Below, piece by piece: positions 37,950 through 48,725 of a stretch of DNA of 64,000 nt. Position 1 is the stretch's first letter. Each line of letters starts with the position of its first letter. Below the pieces are notes generated by a model. It did no database searches. It saw nothing but the letters and a program-made list of their open reading frames with translations, and was not told the origin of the DNA. Both the position numbers and the translations under genes were made by a program. This DNA is from Cryobacterium sp. PH31-L1 (GTDB taxonomy: Bacteria; Actinomycetota; Actinomycetes; Actinomycetales; Microbacteriaceae), in assembly GCF_030063145.1 (NCBI RefSeq), contig NZ_JASISM010000001.1, positions 496,001-560,000 of the forward strand, in the 5' to 3' direction.

Positions 37950-38698
37950 GCACGCTGTCCCTCACGTTCGTGCATGCCAGGTACAACCTGATCGAGACCG
38001 CGCGCATCCCGGTCGCGTTGATCGGTTCGCTCGTGTTTCCGGCGCTGGCATTGCTCTTTTTCGTGGTTCCGCAGCGCACGGTCGCCGACAATCCGGACTT
38101 CGCCACCCAGGCGGTCGTCTCTCTGGCCGTCTTCGCCATCATGTCGAATTCCCTGTTCAGCTTCGGTCTCAATATCGCCGAAAACCGGGAGAAACCGTGG
38201 GACCCGTATCTGCGCACCCTGCCGGCGCCCGGACTAGCCCGCGTTTTCGCCCAGGTGTTCTCCACCGGCACGTTGGGTGTGGCCGCGATCATTCCCGTGA
38301 TCGTGATCGGCGGCCTGTTCACGGCGGCGTCGGCATCCCTGCCGCACATTCTGCTCGGCCTCGTGGCCTTGTCGGTCGGGGCGCTGCCGTTCATGCTGAT
38401 CGGCATTTGCATTGGCTACGCACTGTCAGCCAAGGCCGCGATCGCCGTGGTGCAGGTGGTCATGTTCGCCCTGGCCTTCGCCGGCGGGCTCTTTCTGCCG
38501 CCGGTGTTGTTCGCCGACTGGTTGAACACGCTGTCGAAGTTTCTGCCGTCCCGGCAGGCGCGCGAACTCGTGATCTGGGCCGTGCAGGGCGGCACGCTCG
38601 AACCGTGGGTCTGGATCGGCGTCGTGGTCTGGACCGCGCTCATGCTCGGGCTAGCCCTGTTTCTCTTTCGCCGAGACGAAGGTCACCGCTTTCGCTGA
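37946..38698 (+). CDS. ABC-2 type transporter permease
   Basis: A 250-residue ABC-2 membrane protein with six spans, including LIGSLVFPALALLFFVVP and FALAFAGGLFLPPVLFADW. With the ATPase it forms a two-gene exporter for an unknown drug, lipid or peptide. ATGA overlap with the ATPase gene. No immunity or biosynthetic genes stand next to it. Confidence 0.9.
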   Translation: MSTLSLTFVHARYNLIETARIPVALIGSLVFPALALLFFVVPQRTVADNPDFATQAVVSLAVFAIMSNSLFSFGLNIAENREKPWDPYLRTLPAPGLARVFAQVFSTGTLGVAAIIPVIVIGGLFTAASASLPHILLGLVALSVGALPFMLIGICIGYALSAKAAIAVVQVVMFALAFAGGLFLPPVLFADWLNTLSKFLPSRQARELVIWAVQGGTLEPWVWIGVVVWTALMLGLALFLFRRDEGHRFR

Positions 38699-38762
38699 GT
38701 CGCGCGCTTTCGCGGTCAGTGAACATTGGGCGTTTGGGGGGTAGGTCACGACGCGCGGCCAA

Positions 38763-38768
38763 TATGGT
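38763..38768 (+). promoter_or_regulatory. -10 box of a leaderless promoter for an AKR5 reductase
   Basis: TATGGT six bases before the ATG at 38775. Confidence 0.5.
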
Positions 38769-38771
38769 TGA

Positions 38772-39608
<837 letters not shown>

Positions 39609-39625
39609 CCCAAGCATCCGTTTGA

Positions 39626-39652
39626 GTGGCCCCGCAGACTCTGCGGGGCCAC
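39626..39652 (+). terminator. Hairpin terminator after the AKR5 gene
   Basis: GTGGCCCCGCAGA (39626-39638) pairs with 39640-39652, a near-continuous GC-rich inverted repeat 18 bases after the stop. No T run follows, as is common in high-GC genomes. Confidence 0.7.
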
Positions 39653-39690
39653 CGCTCTGTCATCGGGCCGCAGAGGCCCGGGCAGCGGCG

Positions 39691-39735
39691 TAGATTGGAC
39701 GCGCCGCGCTTCGTTAGGCGCGGCACATGCCGCGC
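39691..39735 (+). promoter_or_regulatory. pnuC promoter and leader with two competing hairpins
   Basis: TAGATT (39691-39696) is a good -10 box. In the leader GCCGCGC (39703-39709) can pair with GCGCGGC (39718-39724), while GCGCGGCA (39718-39725) can instead pair with TGCCGCGC (39728-39735). The two stems exclude each other, and the second ends seven bases before AGAAAGA. This could be a regulatory switch, but GC-rich repeats also arise by chance. Confidence 0.4.
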
Positions 39736-39751
39736 GCGCAGAAAGATCCCC

Positions 39752-40426
39752 ATGAATCCGATTGAATGGCTGTTCGACGCCCAGTTACAGATCGGTACCC
39801 AGACCATTCTCTGGCGCGAGGTCGTCGGTAACGTCTTCGGCATCGCGAGCGCGGTCGGCGGCATGCGGCGCAAGATCTGGGCCTGGCCGGTGGGCATCAT
39901 CGGCAACGCCCTGCTGTTCACCGTTTTTCTCGGTGCGGTGTTCGGTACTCCCAACCCGGTCAACCTGCTCGGGCAGGCCGGACGGCAGATCATGTTCATC
40001 GTCGTGTCGATCTTCGGCTGGGTACAGTGGCAGCGCAGCCGCAATTCGGCGGTGCACGTTGCCGTCGCCCCGCACTGGGCTGGTAGCCGCACCCGCATTC
40101 TGCTGGGGCTCGGGCTCGTCGCCGGTACGCTCGTGCTCACCCCCATCTTTCGCGCCCTCGGCTCGTTCGAACCGGTCTGGGCCGATGCCTGGATCTTCAC
40201 CGGATCGCTGCTCGCCACCTACGGAATGGCCAAGGGGTGGACCGAATTCTGGCTGATCTGGGTGGCCGTCGACGTGGTCGGCGTGCCTCTGCTGATCAGC
40301 GCCGGCTACTACGCCTCGGCCGTGCTCTACCTGTTCTACGGCGCCTTCACCCTCGTGGGTTTCGTGGTCTGGGTGCGGGTTCAACGCCGCCGAAACGCTC
40401 TGCTCGAGGCTGTCCAGCTGCCCTGA
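39752..40426 (+). CDS. pnuC: PnuC-family nicotinamide riboside transporter
   Basis: A 224-residue membrane protein of the PnuC family, which takes up nicotinamide riboside by facilitated diffusion for NAD synthesis. About seven spans are present. GNVFGIASAVGGMRRKIWAWPVGIIGN and FGWVQWQRSR resemble the family's substrate-site segments (with the W-x-x-W-like pattern), and WADAWIFTGSLLATYGMAKGWTEFW marks the second half. Start is ATG 39752 after GAAAGA. Thiamine or other vitamins are possible alternative substrates; no NAD kinase or NadR stands beside it. Confidence 0.88.
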   Translation: MNPIEWLFDAQLQIGTQTILWREVVGNVFGIASAVGGMRRKIWAWPVGIIGNALLFTVFLGAVFGTPNPVNLLGQAGRQIMFIVVSIFGWVQWQRSRNSAVHVAVAPHWAGSRTRILLGLGLVAGTLVLTPIFRALGSFEPVWADAWIFTGSLLATYGMAKGWTEFWLIWVAVDVVGVPLLISAGYYASAVLYLFYGAFTLVGFVVWVRVQRRRNALLEAVQLP

Positions 40427-40451
40427 CCTCTCCCGCCCGGGTAACCGGGCG

Positions 40452-40457
40452 CACAAT
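40452..40457 (+). promoter_or_regulatory. -10 box of a leaderless promoter for the DUF255 gene
   Basis: CACAAT five bases before the ATG at 40463, within the 36-base gap after pnuC. Confidence 0.4.
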
Positions 40458-40462
40458 GGAGT

Positions 40463-42436
40463 ATGCCCAACCGCCTCGCCGACGCCATCAGCCCCTACCT
40501 GCGCAGCCACGCCGATAACCCGGTCGACTGGTTCGGCTGGGGCGATGAAGCCTTCGCCGAAGCCCGCGAGCGCGATGTGCCCGTGCTGGTGTCGATCGGC
40601 TATTCCACCTGCCACTGGTGCCACGTGATGGCGCGCGAAAGTTTCAGCGACCCGGCGATCGCCGAGTATCTCAACATCCACTTCGTCAACATCAAGGTCG
40701 ACCGGGAGGAGCACCCCGAGGTCGACGCGAGCTATCTCGCTGCCGCGAGTGCCTTCATTGAGGGACTCGGCTGGCCGCTCAACGTGTTCGTCACCCCCGA
40801 CGGGCAGGCGTTTCACGCGGGAACGTACTTTCCGCCGGTGGCCATGGCGGGGCATCCGTCCTTTCGCGACGTCCTGACCGCGGTGACGACGGCCTGGCAG
40901 ACCCGGCGCGCTGAGGTCACGGCCGGCGCCGCCAAGGTGGCCGACCTACTCGCCGAATCGGCGAGCGAGCTCGCGTCCGACTCCGAGGTGATCGCCCGGC
41001 CCAGCACGGCAGTGCTCGACCGGGCGGTCGCCGACCTGGTCGGTTATGAAGACGCCAGCTTCGGTGGCTTCGGCGGTGCACCAAAGTTTCCGGTGGCCCC
41101 TGCCGTCTCGTTTCTGCTCGCGCACGGAGAGGCGAACGACGACGGGCCCATGCTCGCGCTGCGCACGCTGAAGCTCATGGGCGCGTCACCGCTCCGCGAC
41201 CCGATCGAGGGCGGTTTCTTTCGCTATGCGGTCAACCGGGACTGGAGTGACCCGCATTACGAACGGATGCTCTACGACAACGCTCAGCTGCTCGGCCTCT
41301 ACACCCGCGCCTGGATGCTCACCGGCGCACCGTGGGCACGCCACGTCGCCGAGGGAATCGCCCGCTTTCTCTGTGACATCATGCAGCTGCCGGGGGGCGG
41401 TTTTGCCAGCGCCCAGGATTCGGAGAGCACGGTCGACGGCCATCGGGTCGAGGGCGGCTACTACGCCCTCGAACTGGACGACCGCCTGCGGCAGACCCCG
41501 CCGGCCTTGGACGAGAAGGTACTCACCGGCTGGAATGGACTCGCGATTCAGGCTCTCGCCCGGGCCGGCTTCGCCTTCGACCAGCCCCGTCTCATCGACG
41601 CGGCCCGCCGCGCGGCCGACTACCTGCGCGAGCACCACGTCGGCCTCGACGGGACCCTCGTTCGCGCCTCCGTTGCCGCACGCACCTCCACAGCGAACGC
41701 CACGCTGGAGGACTACGGCATGTACGCACGCGGACTCCTCGAACTCGCACTCGTCACCGGTGACGTTTGCTACGCCACCCAGGCTCGTCACCTGCTCGAC
41801 AGCACGCTACCGGCAGCCCCCGACACCGATACGGGCACGCCCGCCTTCCGCTCTCCGAACGGCGCGGATCCCGTGCTCAGCAGGCAGGGACTGGTTAGCG
41901 CCATCGACCCATCCGAGGGCGCCTACCCCTCCGGGCTCTCTGCCACAGCCGACGCCGCGCTTCTGTTGCACAGCCTCATCGGCGACGACCGCTATCGTTT
42001 GGCCGCGCAGGTCGGCCTCGGCCTCGTCGCAACTCTGGCACCGAGCCGGCCACTGGCCTACGGCGCCGCCCTGCGCCTGTTCGACGAACTCAACGCCCCG
42101 ATCGATCAGCTCGTGATCGTCTCGCCCGACCAGTTCGGTGCCACCGCGGCAAACCGCCCGGGCATCACCCTGCACGACCTCGCCCGACGCCACGCGGCGG
42201 GAGTGGTCACATCCGTTTCAGAGTCACAGGCGCAAGCATTCGCGGCGGCCGGATTCGACCTGTTCCTGGCGCGGACGGCCAAAGCAAACCAGCCCACCGC
42301 GTACCTCTGCCGCGACTTCGTCTGCCAGCTGCCGATCACTGACCCGGCCCAGCTGCCGCCGATCGCGGGCACGGCCAGGCTCCTGACCGAAATTGCCGCC
42401 GACACGCAACAATCTGTGCGGCCGCACAAGCACTAA
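40463..42436 (+). CDS. DUF255 thioredoxin-domain protein (YyaL/SSP411 family)
   Basis: A 657-residue protein of the YyaL/spermatogenesis-associated 20 family. The N-terminal thioredoxin-like domain has STCHWCHVM with a C50-H-W-C53 pair and the family pattern NPVDW and [12 protein letters not shown]. The rest is an alpha/alpha barrel like that of N-acylglucosamine 2-epimerases, for example [19 protein letters not shown] and [16 protein letters not shown]. It is cytosolic. The family is common, but its reaction is not established; a redox or sugar-related role is only assumed. Confidence 0.9.
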   Translation: MPNRLADAISPYLRSHADNPVDWFGWGDEAFAEARERDVPVLVSIGYSTCHWCHVMARESFSDPAIAEYLNIHFVNIKVDREEHPEVDASYLAAASAFIEGLGWPLNVFVTPDGQAFHAGTYFPPVAMAGHPSFRDVLTAVTTAWQTRRAEVTAGAAKVADLLAESASELASDSEVIARPSTAVLDRAVADLVGYEDASFGGFGGAPKFPVAPAVSFLLAHGEANDDGPMLALRTLKLMGASPLRDPIEGGFFRYAVNRDWSDPHYERMLYDNAQLLGLYTRAWMLTGAPWARHVAEGIARFLCDIMQLPGGGFASAQDSESTVDGHRVEGGYYALELDDRLRQTPPALDEKVLTGWNGLAIQALARAGFAFDQPRLIDAARRAADYLREHHVGLDGTLVRASVAARTSTANATLEDYGMYARGLLELALVTGDVCYATQARHLLDSTLPAAPDTDTGTPAFRSPNGADPVLSRQGLVSAIDPSEGAYPSGLSATADAALLLHSLIGDDRYRLAAQVGLGLVATLAPSRPLAYGAALRLFDELNAPIDQLVIVSPDQFGATAANRPGITLHDLARRHAAGVVTSVSESQAQAFAAAGFDLFLARTAKANQPTAYLCRDFVCQLPITDPAQLPPIAGTARLLTEIAADTQQSVRPHKH

Positions 42437-42519
42437 CATCGGGGTACAACCTCGCCCCTCACTCTCGTTTCGCATCTCTCGGCGGTCCGGCGCCGCAGTA
42501 AACTACCGACGTCGCGACG

Positions 42520-42525
42520 TACACT
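42520..42525 (+). promoter_or_regulatory. -10 box upstream of the Stealth gene
   Basis: TACACT in the 271-base gap after the DUF255 gene. Transcription would start close to 42532 and give a leader of about 175 bases to the ATG at 42708. The gap holds no other gene. Confidence 0.45.
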
Positions 42526-42707
42526 AAAGACAAATGCCCCCCCGCGTTTCACCAAACGCCAGTCGCTCATCGAGAACCTCGTCACTTCTCGAGAAGATCG
42601 TCGCTGCGAAACACTCTGAACCATTCACGCCGGCAGTTTCGGCCGCACTCCTCGGTTTCAGCCCCCGGCTGCTAACGCTGGAGTGCTCCACTTTCTCAAG
42701 GAGGACC

Positions 42708-44504
42708 ATGGCGACACGCGATATCCCGGACGCACAACCGGAGACCGGCGAGCACGGCTACCCCGACTCGTTCGGCGGTGACATTTTCGACACCGACGCC
42801 TTTCGCCCCGACTCCGTGGGCTACGACTCCAGCGAACCCGAACCACCCACGAATACCGGCCTGATCCGGACGCTCTCGCTCAGCAGCGAGCCGGAGCTGG
42901 TGCTGATCACACCGGATGCCCGTACGCGCCGGTTCGACCGCGACGACCTCGTCGTGCGCAAGGGTGAGATCGCACTCATCAACGGTCATTACACTCCGCA
43001 CGAGTCCATGGTCAAGGACCTCGTGGCCGTCTACGACGCCCTCACCAACGCCGGCATCGACTTTTTGCTCGTGCGGGGCGACCACAACCGTCCGGTGATT
43101 GCCGTCGACCGCAAGCGTCGCAAGGAAATCACCAAGGTCCTGACTGCGGCATTCGCCAACGAGCCGTTCTACGCCAAGCCGCTCGATGGCAACGTCGGCC
43201 AGCAGTTTCTGCTCGCCGACGGCGCGCTCATGACGCTGCGAAAGTCGTCCGTTTTTCGCGTCTACCGGCCGCGCATCGAACCGATCGGCCGCCTGCGCTA
43301 CGGCGCCCAGACCGCGTTCCAATTTGAGCTGTGGCGTTTCGGCGAAGATGAAATCATCGCTCCGGTCGAAAACGCGCTCATGCGCACCCGGCTGCCACGT
43401 TCCGAGGCCCGCGAAACCACCATCGACCTGTATGGGCGTACCTGGCTGACCTTGCAGAACATGTTTGACGACCTGGCCAGCGACGTGTCCTTCGACATCG
43501 ACCTGGTATTCAGCTGGGTCGACGGCTCGAGCGACGAGTTTCAGCGGGAACGTGCCAAGCGTATGAAGGCCTATGTCGTCGGGGAGGGTGACGATTCCGA
43601 CGCCCGTTTTCGCCAGATCGACGAGCTCAAGTACGCCCTGCGAAGTGTCTACATGTTCGCGCCCTGGATTCGCCGCATCTTCATCGCCACCGACTCGCCG
43701 GCGCCGGAGTGGCTCTCCGAGCATCCCCGCGTCACCATCATGCGCAGCGAGGACTTCTTCGTCGACACGAGCGTGCTGCCCATCCACAACTCGCACGCCG
43801 TGGAAAGCCAGCTGCACCATATTCCCGGGCTCGCCGAGCACTTTCTCTACTCCAACGACGACATGTTCTTCGGTCGTCCGGTCGGTCCGGAGCTGTTCTT
43901 CTCACCCGGCGGGGTGACCAAGTTTGTGGAGGCAGCCACTCGGATCGGCCTCGGCGAGAACGATCCGACCCGCAGTGGGTTCGAGAACGCCGCTCGCGTG
44001 AACCGGGCGCTGCTGCGTGGGCGCTTCGGCAAGGTCACCACCCGCCACCTCGAGCACACGCCGGCTCCCATGCGCAAGAGTGTGCTGCTCGAGTTGGAAC
44101 AGGAATTTCCCGAGGACTTCAGCCGCACCGCGGCGAGTCGTTTTCGTTCGGCGACCGACATCTCGGTCACCAACTCGCTGTACCACTATTACGCCTTGAT
44201 GACCGGCCGTGCTGTCGCCCAGACCCAGGTGCGTTCGCTCTACATCGAGACGACACTGCGCATCGCCCTGCGCCAGATGAATCACCTGCGCAAGCGTCGA
44301 GATCAGGACATGTTCTGCCTGAACGACGGCAGTCACCCGGAGATTTCCACCGAGGTGCGCCGCGCTGCGGTCACCGAATTTCTGGAACTGTACTTTCCGA
44401 TCGTGGCACCGTGGGAACGGGCCAGTGTTGCCACTACCGCAGAACTGGGATCGGTCGGGTCATTGGCGGCTCACGCAGTGCGGGCAGAGTCTCCGATGGC
44501 GTGA
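42708..44504 (+). CDS. Stealth-family sugar-phosphate transferase (CpsY-like)
   Basis: A 598-residue Stealth protein. These enzymes move hexose-1-phosphate to build phosphate-linked capsules or teichoic-like polymers (CpsY, SacB; human GNPTAB is related). CR1 is [15 protein letters not shown] near residue 263, CR2 [20 protein letters not shown] from about 304 continuing to [14 protein letters not shown]3 contains [10 protein letters not shown] near 383, and CR4 holds FCLND near 537. About 200 residues before CR1 include a repeated strand-rich region. ATG 42708 is chosen because AAGGAGG lies just upstream; the frame stays open to an ATG at 42534, but that stretch is full of rare codons. The end overlaps the convergent gene by 71 bases. 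Confidence 0.9.
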   Translation: MATRDIPDAQPETGEHGYPDSFGGDIFDTDAFRPDSVGYDSSEPEPPTNTGLIRTLSLSSEPELVLITPDARTRRFDRDDLVVRKGEIALINGHYTPHESMVKDLVAVYDALTNAGIDFLLVRGDHNRPVIAVDRKRRKEITKVLTAAFANEPFYAKPLDGNVGQQFLLADGALMTLRKSSVFRVYRPRIEPIGRLRYGAQTAFQFELWRFGEDEIIAPVENALMRTRLPRSEARETTIDLYGRTWLTLQNMFDDLASDVSFDIDLVFSWVDGSSDEFQRERAKRMKAYVVGEGDDSDARFRQIDELKYALRSVYMFAPWIRRIFIATDSPAPEWLSEHPRVTIMRSEDFFVDTSVLPIHNSHAVESQLHHIPGLAEHFLYSNDDMFFGRPVGPELFFSPGGVTKFVEAATRIGLGENDPTRSGFENAARVNRALLRGRFGKVTTRHLEHTPAPMRKSVLLELEQEFPEDFSRTAASRFRSATDISVTNSLYHYYALMTGRAVAQTQVRSLYIETTLRIALRQMNHLRKRRDQDMFCLNDGSHPEISTEVRRAAVTEFLELYFPIVAPWERASVATTAELGSVGSLAAHAVRAESPMA

Positions 44505-45372
44505 TCTCGACGCCGGAAGCGCGCAGACGACGCGCGCTTTCGGCGGCGTCGACGTAGTCGAGCGTTGGATAGTGGCCGAGCGGCACCACGGAGTGCAGCA
44601 CGGTCCACGGGTAGACGTGCACGAGGTTGAAGGCTCGTGCGCCGTCGCGACCCAGGGTGCCGCCCACCGGAACGTTCAGGTCCTGGGTGTAGCAGGTGGC
44701 CGACGACACCGACACGGGGATGCCGGCGAACATGGCCATGGACGAGTAGTGCAGGTGTCCGGCGATGATGCTGCGCACGTCCGTGCCGCGGAGCACGCTG
44801 GCGAGGCGACCCTGGTCGCGCAGCTCCACCGCGTTGGCCAGGTCGAGCACGCTCGGAATCGGCGGGTGGTGCATGGCGAGAATCGTGCCGTCGGGCGCCG
44901 GCACCCGCAGCTCGTCGGCGAGCCAGAGCAGCTGCTGGTCGCTCACCGCGCCGTGATGGTGGCCGGGCACCGAGGTGTCGAGGGTGATCAGGCGCAGGCC
45001 GTTGAGGTCGTAGGACCGGTCGATCGGGGCCTCGCTCGGCAGCTGGTCGAGCAGCTCGGCGCGAAACGCCGAACGATTGTCGTGATTGCCCATCACCCAG
45101 ATGACGCGGGCACCAAGCCTGGCCGCGGCCGGCTCGACGATTTCGCGCAACAGCTCGTAGGCACCCGGTTCGCCCTTGTCGGCGAGATCACCGGTGAAGA
45201 CGATGGCTTCGGGGCGGGCTCCGGATGCCTCGACCTCGGCGAACAGATCGGCCAGGTGTGCTTCAACGTTAACGCTGCCATAGAGCTTCGAGCCTCCCGC
45301 CAGCAGGTGGGTGTCGCTCAGGTGTAACAGGAAGTGGTCCGGCCGGGGGTACTCAGCCGTTCGAATGCTCAC
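44434..45372 (-). CDS. Rv0805-like class III cyclic-nucleotide phosphodiesterase
   Basis: A 312-residue metallophosphoesterase whose motifs and length follow the mycobacterial Rv0805/CpdA type, which hydrolyses 2',3'- and 3',5'-cyclic nucleotides. Two-metal motifs are [37 protein letters not shown] and [16 protein letters not shown] and [11 protein letters not shown] are also typical of this subgroup. Start is GTG. The last 23 codons overlap the Stealth gene on the other strand. The true substrate is not proven; several members act better on 2',3'-cyclic nucleotides. Confidence 0.93.
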   Translation of the reverse strand: MSIRTAEYPRPDHFLLHLSDTHLLAGGSKLYGSVNVEAHLADLFAEVEASGARPEAIVFTGDLADKGEPGAYELLREIVEPAAARLGARVIWVMGNHDNRSAFRAELLDQLPSEAPIDRSYDLNGLRLITLDTSVPGHHHGAVSDQQLLWLADELRVPAPDGTILAMHHPPIPSVLDLANAVELRDQGRLASVLRGTDVRSIIAGHLHYSSMAMFAGIPVSVSSATCYTQDLNVPVGGTLGRDGARAFNLVHVYPWTVLHSVVPLGHYPTLDYVDAAESARRLRASGVEITPSETLPALREPPMTRPIPVLR

Positions 45373-45551
45373 GGAGCGTCCATTCGTTTGTCGGGTGCAC
45401 GCTGTTTCGGCGCGCCCTTTCGGTAGTAGAGACCATTCGATCAGAAGTTCTTGAACAACGGGTGTACGCCACGCATCAATCGTGCATCAGTTGGGGTAAA
45501 TGGGCAAGGCAAGCGGTGATGACGTCGAACTGTGACGTGCGGGCGTGCCTC

Positions 45552-45557
45552 TAGGCT
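45552..45557 (+). promoter_or_regulatory. -10 box of a leaderless promoter for the NADPH oxidoreductase
   Basis: TAGGCT six bases before the ATG at 45564. The rest of the 191-base divergent gap holds no recognised feature. Confidence 0.55.
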
Positions 45558-45563
45558 GTCGGC

Positions 45564-46481
45564 ATGGCGCGATACGTACGCATTGACGAATTTGGTGGCC
45601 CCGAGGTGCTGAGCATCGTGCACGATGAGCAGCCGCAAGCCGGGCGCAGTGAGGTGCGGGTGCGCGTTCGCGTCGCGGGCCTCAACCCGGTCGACTACAA
45701 GATCTTTCACGGCGGCCCGGCTGCCCTGCGCTACGAGGCGGTTCCGCCGTGCGGTAACGGTAACGACTTCTCCGGCGTCATCGATGAGCTCGGCGACGGC
45801 GTCACCGGTTTTGCGCTGGGGGACGCGGCGTTCGGCGGCAAGCGGATGCACGCCCAGGCCGACTTCGTCGTCGTCGACACCTCCCGCATCCGTAAAAAGC
45901 CAGCTGCACTCAGCTTCGAGCAGGCCGGCGGCCTGGACATCGCCGGGCGCGCCGCCTGGGCCAGCGTCGCCTCGATCGGCCTCACCGCTGACGACACCGT
46001 GCTGATCGGGGCTGCAGCGGGCGGCGTCGGCATCTTGGCCTGCCAGCTGGCCCTCCGCACCGGTGCCACCGTGGTGGGTACCGCTAGCCCGGTCAATCAC
46101 GACTTTCTGCGCGGACTCGGCGTCGTTCCGATCGCCTACGGCGACGGACTCGTCGACCGGGTACGTGCCGCCGTTCCGACGGTTACCGCAGCCCTCGACT
46201 ACAACGGTGCAGCCACGATCGACGCGGCCCTCGAGCTTGGGGTGCCCGGCACCCGCATCAATACAATCGCGGCACGCGGCCATAGGTCCGGCGCGGGCGT
46301 GACCGAGGTGGGCGGACAGTTCGCGGACCTCAATGATCTCGAGGCGCTCGCCACGCTGGTTGCAGACGGTGAGATCGTGCTGCCGATCGACCGGGTGTTC
46401 CCGCTCGACCAGGTACAGGACGCCTACCGCTACCTCATGGCGGGCCACCTGCGCGGCAAAGTCGTTCTCGCAACCCGGTAG
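45564..46481 (+). CDS. NADP-dependent quinone oxidoreductase-like protein (MDR family)
   Basis: A 305-residue medium-chain reductase without zinc ligands, of the quinone oxidoreductase type. The N-terminal catalytic domain has RVRVAGLNPVDYKIFHG and GNDFSGVIDELGDGVTGFALGD. The Rossmann domain shows AAAGGVGILACQLALRTGATV, the NADPH loop. It likely reduces quinones or enones with NADPH in the cytosol. Single gene with a leaderless promoter; followed by a PAP2 gene 63 bases on. Confidence 0.91.
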   Translation: MARYVRIDEFGGPEVLSIVHDEQPQAGRSEVRVRVRVAGLNPVDYKIFHGGPAALRYEAVPPCGNGNDFSGVIDELGDGVTGFALGDAAFGGKRMHAQADFVVVDTSRIRKKPAALSFEQAGGLDIAGRAAWASVASIGLTADDTVLIGAAAGGVGILACQLALRTGATVVGTASPVNHDFLRGLGVVPIAYGDGLVDRVRAAVPTVTAALDYNGAATIDAALELGVPGTRINTIAARGHRSGAGVTEVGGQFADLNDLEALATLVADGEIVLPIDRVFPLDQVQDAYRYLMAGHLRGKVVLATR

Positions 46482-46544
46482 CGGGCCCCAAAAACCGCGG
46501 GCCCAGAAGCCGCGTCTCACAGAAACACTGTGGCATGCTAGATC

Positions 46545-47450
46545 GTGCGCACATGGCCCCCTCGAAGCTCCCTAAAACAGGGTTCGCTCGGGTATGTTGC
46601 CGGGGCCGCGCTTACCACCGTGGCTTTCATCGGTCTCTACCTGTTCTTCGTGCGCAGCCATGCCGGCCAGGAAGCCGACCAGCTTGCCTATGACGGCGCC
46701 GAATTCGGCCGTCGCAGCATCACCCCGTTCACCGGTCGGGTGCTCGACTCCGTTCCAGACATCGCCGTGGCATTCGGCGTGGTGCTGACCGCCGTCATCG
46801 CGCTCGTGCGCCGCAACTGGCGCACCCTCGTGGTTGCCCTGGTCGCGGCTGGGGCGGCCACTGCCTCGGCCCAACTGCTGAAGTACGGCATCCTGTCCCG
46901 TCCCGACCTCGCGGTCGAGGGCTACGCCGGAAACTCCTTCCCGTCGGGGCATACGACGGTGGCGGCGGCATCCGCTCTGGTGGTTTTTCTGGTCGCGAGC
47001 CCGCGCATGCGCCCGATGGTCGCCGGGTGGGGTACCGCCTTCGCCGTGCTTGCCGGTGTGGCTACGCTCGCCAACCAGTGGCATCGTCCGAGCGACGTGA
47101 TTGCCGCCCTGCTCTGGGTCGCATTCTGGGGGTGCCTTGCCGGGGCGGTGCTGGCCTGGCCGCCGGTAGGTGTCGTGCCGCAAACTGATGCTGCCGCCCC
47201 CAGCTCACGATGGCCAGCCTTTACCGGGCTGCGACAGTCGACGATTCGCGTGGTGCGCTGGCTGTCGATCGGGTGCGGGGCGATCTCCGCCGTGGCGTTC
47301 ATCGCGACTCTCGTTCTAGACAGCAGCCTGTTCGAGCGCGTCGGCACGCTCGGCACCGTCGTGGCTTACCTGGGCGGGGTTGCGGCCATCGTGACCGCCG
47401 GACTACTGCTCGCGCTCAGTGGAACCCGGCTGTTCGCTCGACTGCCCTAG
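46545..47450 (+). CDS. PAP2-superfamily membrane phosphatase
   Basis: A 301-residue integral membrane protein with about eight spans. PAP2 motif 1 is K113...R119-P120 (LLKYGILSRPD), motif 2 is PSGHT at 133-137, and motif 3 ends in H180...D184 (WHRPSDV). The Arg that normally sits six residues before the motif 3 His is Thr174 here, a change in a phosphate-binding position. Likely a lipid-phosphate or polyprenyl-phosphate phosphatase facing outside, though the altered motif may mean reduced or different activity. Start GTG with CATGCT five bases upstream. Confidence 0.86.
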   Translation: MRTWPPRSSLKQGSLGYVAGAALTTVAFIGLYLFFVRSHAGQEADQLAYDGAEFGRRSITPFTGRVLDSVPDIAVAFGVVLTAVIALVRRNWRTLVVALVAAGAATASAQLLKYGILSRPDLAVEGYAGNSFPSGHTTVAAASALVVFLVASPRMRPMVAGWGTAFAVLAGVATLANQWHRPSDVIAALLWVAFWGCLAGAVLAWPPVGVVPQTDAAAPSSRWPAFTGLRQSTIRVVRWLSIGCGAISAVAFIATLVLDSSLFERVGTLGTVVAYLGGVAAIVTAGLLLALSGTRLFARLP

Positions 47451-47508
47451 ATTCGCCAAAGCCCCCAGATTCGGCCTCGGAGGGGTGTACTCAATCGAAG
47501 CCACGTGC

Positions 47509-47514
47509 GACACT
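47509..47514 (+). promoter_or_regulatory. -10 box of the type III PKS operon
   Basis: GACACT five bases before the ATG at 47520, within a 69-base gap. Weak match at its first base; leaderless start inferred. Confidence 0.35.
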
Positions 47515-47519
47515 AACTC

Positions 47520-48725
47520 ATGGCCGTCACGCTGAGAGCGCTCCAGACCGTAGTTCCCCCGACGATTCTGATCCAGGAGCAGGTGCGGGACATTTTCGCC
47601 GCCCAGCCCGGACTCAGTCGACTGGCGCAACGGCTGGTCAGCACGAGTTTCAACGTGTCGGGTATTGAAACCCGACATACCGTGATCGCCGAGCTCACCG
47701 TCGACAACGATTCGGCCGATCCGCAGTTCTTCGATGCGCGGCAGCAACTTCTGCTGGTGCCGAGTACCCGGGTGCGTAACGAGCTCTACATCACGGAAGC
47801 GACCAAACTCTTTGTCGAGGCTGGCCGCCGGGCGCTCGCCGCCTGCCCCGACATTCGCCCGGAAGATGTGACCCACGTCGTCACAGTCTCCTGCACCGGG
47901 TTCTACGCCCCGGGCCCCGACTACATGCTCGTTCGCGAACTCGGCCTGAATGCCAGCACCCAGCGCTACCACCTGGGATTTATGGGCTGCTACGCCTCCA
48001 TGCCTGCCCTCCGAACCGCGAAGCAGTTCGTCGAGGCCGACCCGAATGCGGTCGTTCTCGTGGTCAGCGCCGAACTCTGCTCGCTGCACCTGCGCACCTC
48101 GAGCGACCCGGACACCATCGTCGCCTCGTCGCTGTTCTCCGACGGCGCGGCCGCCGGCATCGTCAGCTCCCGGGTGCCGCTGCCGGGGGAGAAAGCTCTC
48201 GGCCTCGACCTGTTCGAAACGGTCATCACCCCGGTCGGTGAGGGCGACATGGCCTGGAAAATCGGCGATGAGGGCTTCGAAATGATTCTGAGCACCTACG
48301 TCCCGCACATCATTGACGAACACATCGAGGGTGCCCTCGCGCCCCTGTTTGCCCGCGACGTGTCGATCACTGGGCAGCTCGCGGCCGTCCCCTTCGAAGC
48401 GGATGCCGCAGCCAGCGCAGCCCCGGTTCTCACGCTCGCGCCGCCGGCCACGCTCAGCTCGGTGATCGAGCACTGGGCGATCCACCCGGGCGGGCGGAGC
48501 ATTCTCGACAAGACCGAGGCCAAACTCCAACTTCGCCCGGACCAGCTGCTGCCTTCGCGCGAGACCCTGCGCACCAACGGCAATATGAGCAGCGCGACCA
48601 TTCTCTTCGTCATGAAGGCCATTCTCGACGGCCCCGCCACCGCCGACGGTGAACGGGTCTGCGCCATGGCGTTCGGACCGGGTCTCACCGTGGAGTCCGG
48701 CCTGATGACCGTGATCGAGGGCTGA
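47520..48725 (+). CDS. Type III polyketide synthase
   Basis: A 401-residue homodimeric chalcone synthase-fold enzyme that extends an acyl-CoA starter with malonyl-CoA units and cyclises the chain. The triad is C157 (GFMGCYAS), H322 (WAIHPGG) and N355 (TNGNMSSAT). Typical segments are TVSCTGFYAPGPDYMLV and SDGAAAGIV. A stretch of about 30 residues rich in Ala and Pro (near 290-312) lies before the His motif and is longer than in plant enzymes. It leads a three-gene operon with a methyltransferase and FAD monooxygenase, as in alkylresorcinol loci. Product unknown. Confidence 0.94.
   Translation: MAVTLRALQTVVPPTILIQEQVRDIFAAQPGLSRLAQRLVSTSFNVSGIETRHTVIAELTVDNDSADPQFFDARQQLLLVPSTRVRNELYITEATKLFVEAGRRALAACPDIRPEDVTHVVTVSCTGFYAPGPDYMLVRELGLNASTQRYHLGFMGCYASMPALRTAKQFVEADPNAVVLVVSAELCSLHLRTSSDPDTIVASSLFSDGAAAGIVSSRVPLPGEKALGLDLFETVITPVGEGDMAWKIGDEGFEMILSTYVPHIIDEHIEGALAPLFARDVSITGQLAAVPFEADAAASAAPVLTLAPPATLSSVIEHWAIHPGGRSILDKTEAKLQLRPDQLLPSRETLRTNGNMSSATILFVMKAILDGPATADGERVCAMAFGPGLTVESGLMTVIEG

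Noticed and set aside
42534-42707. N-terminal extension of the Stealth protein
   Set aside because: In frame and near a -10 box (TACACT, eight bases before), but it uses many codons rare here and a much better ribosome site precedes ATG 42708. An extended form is not fully excluded.
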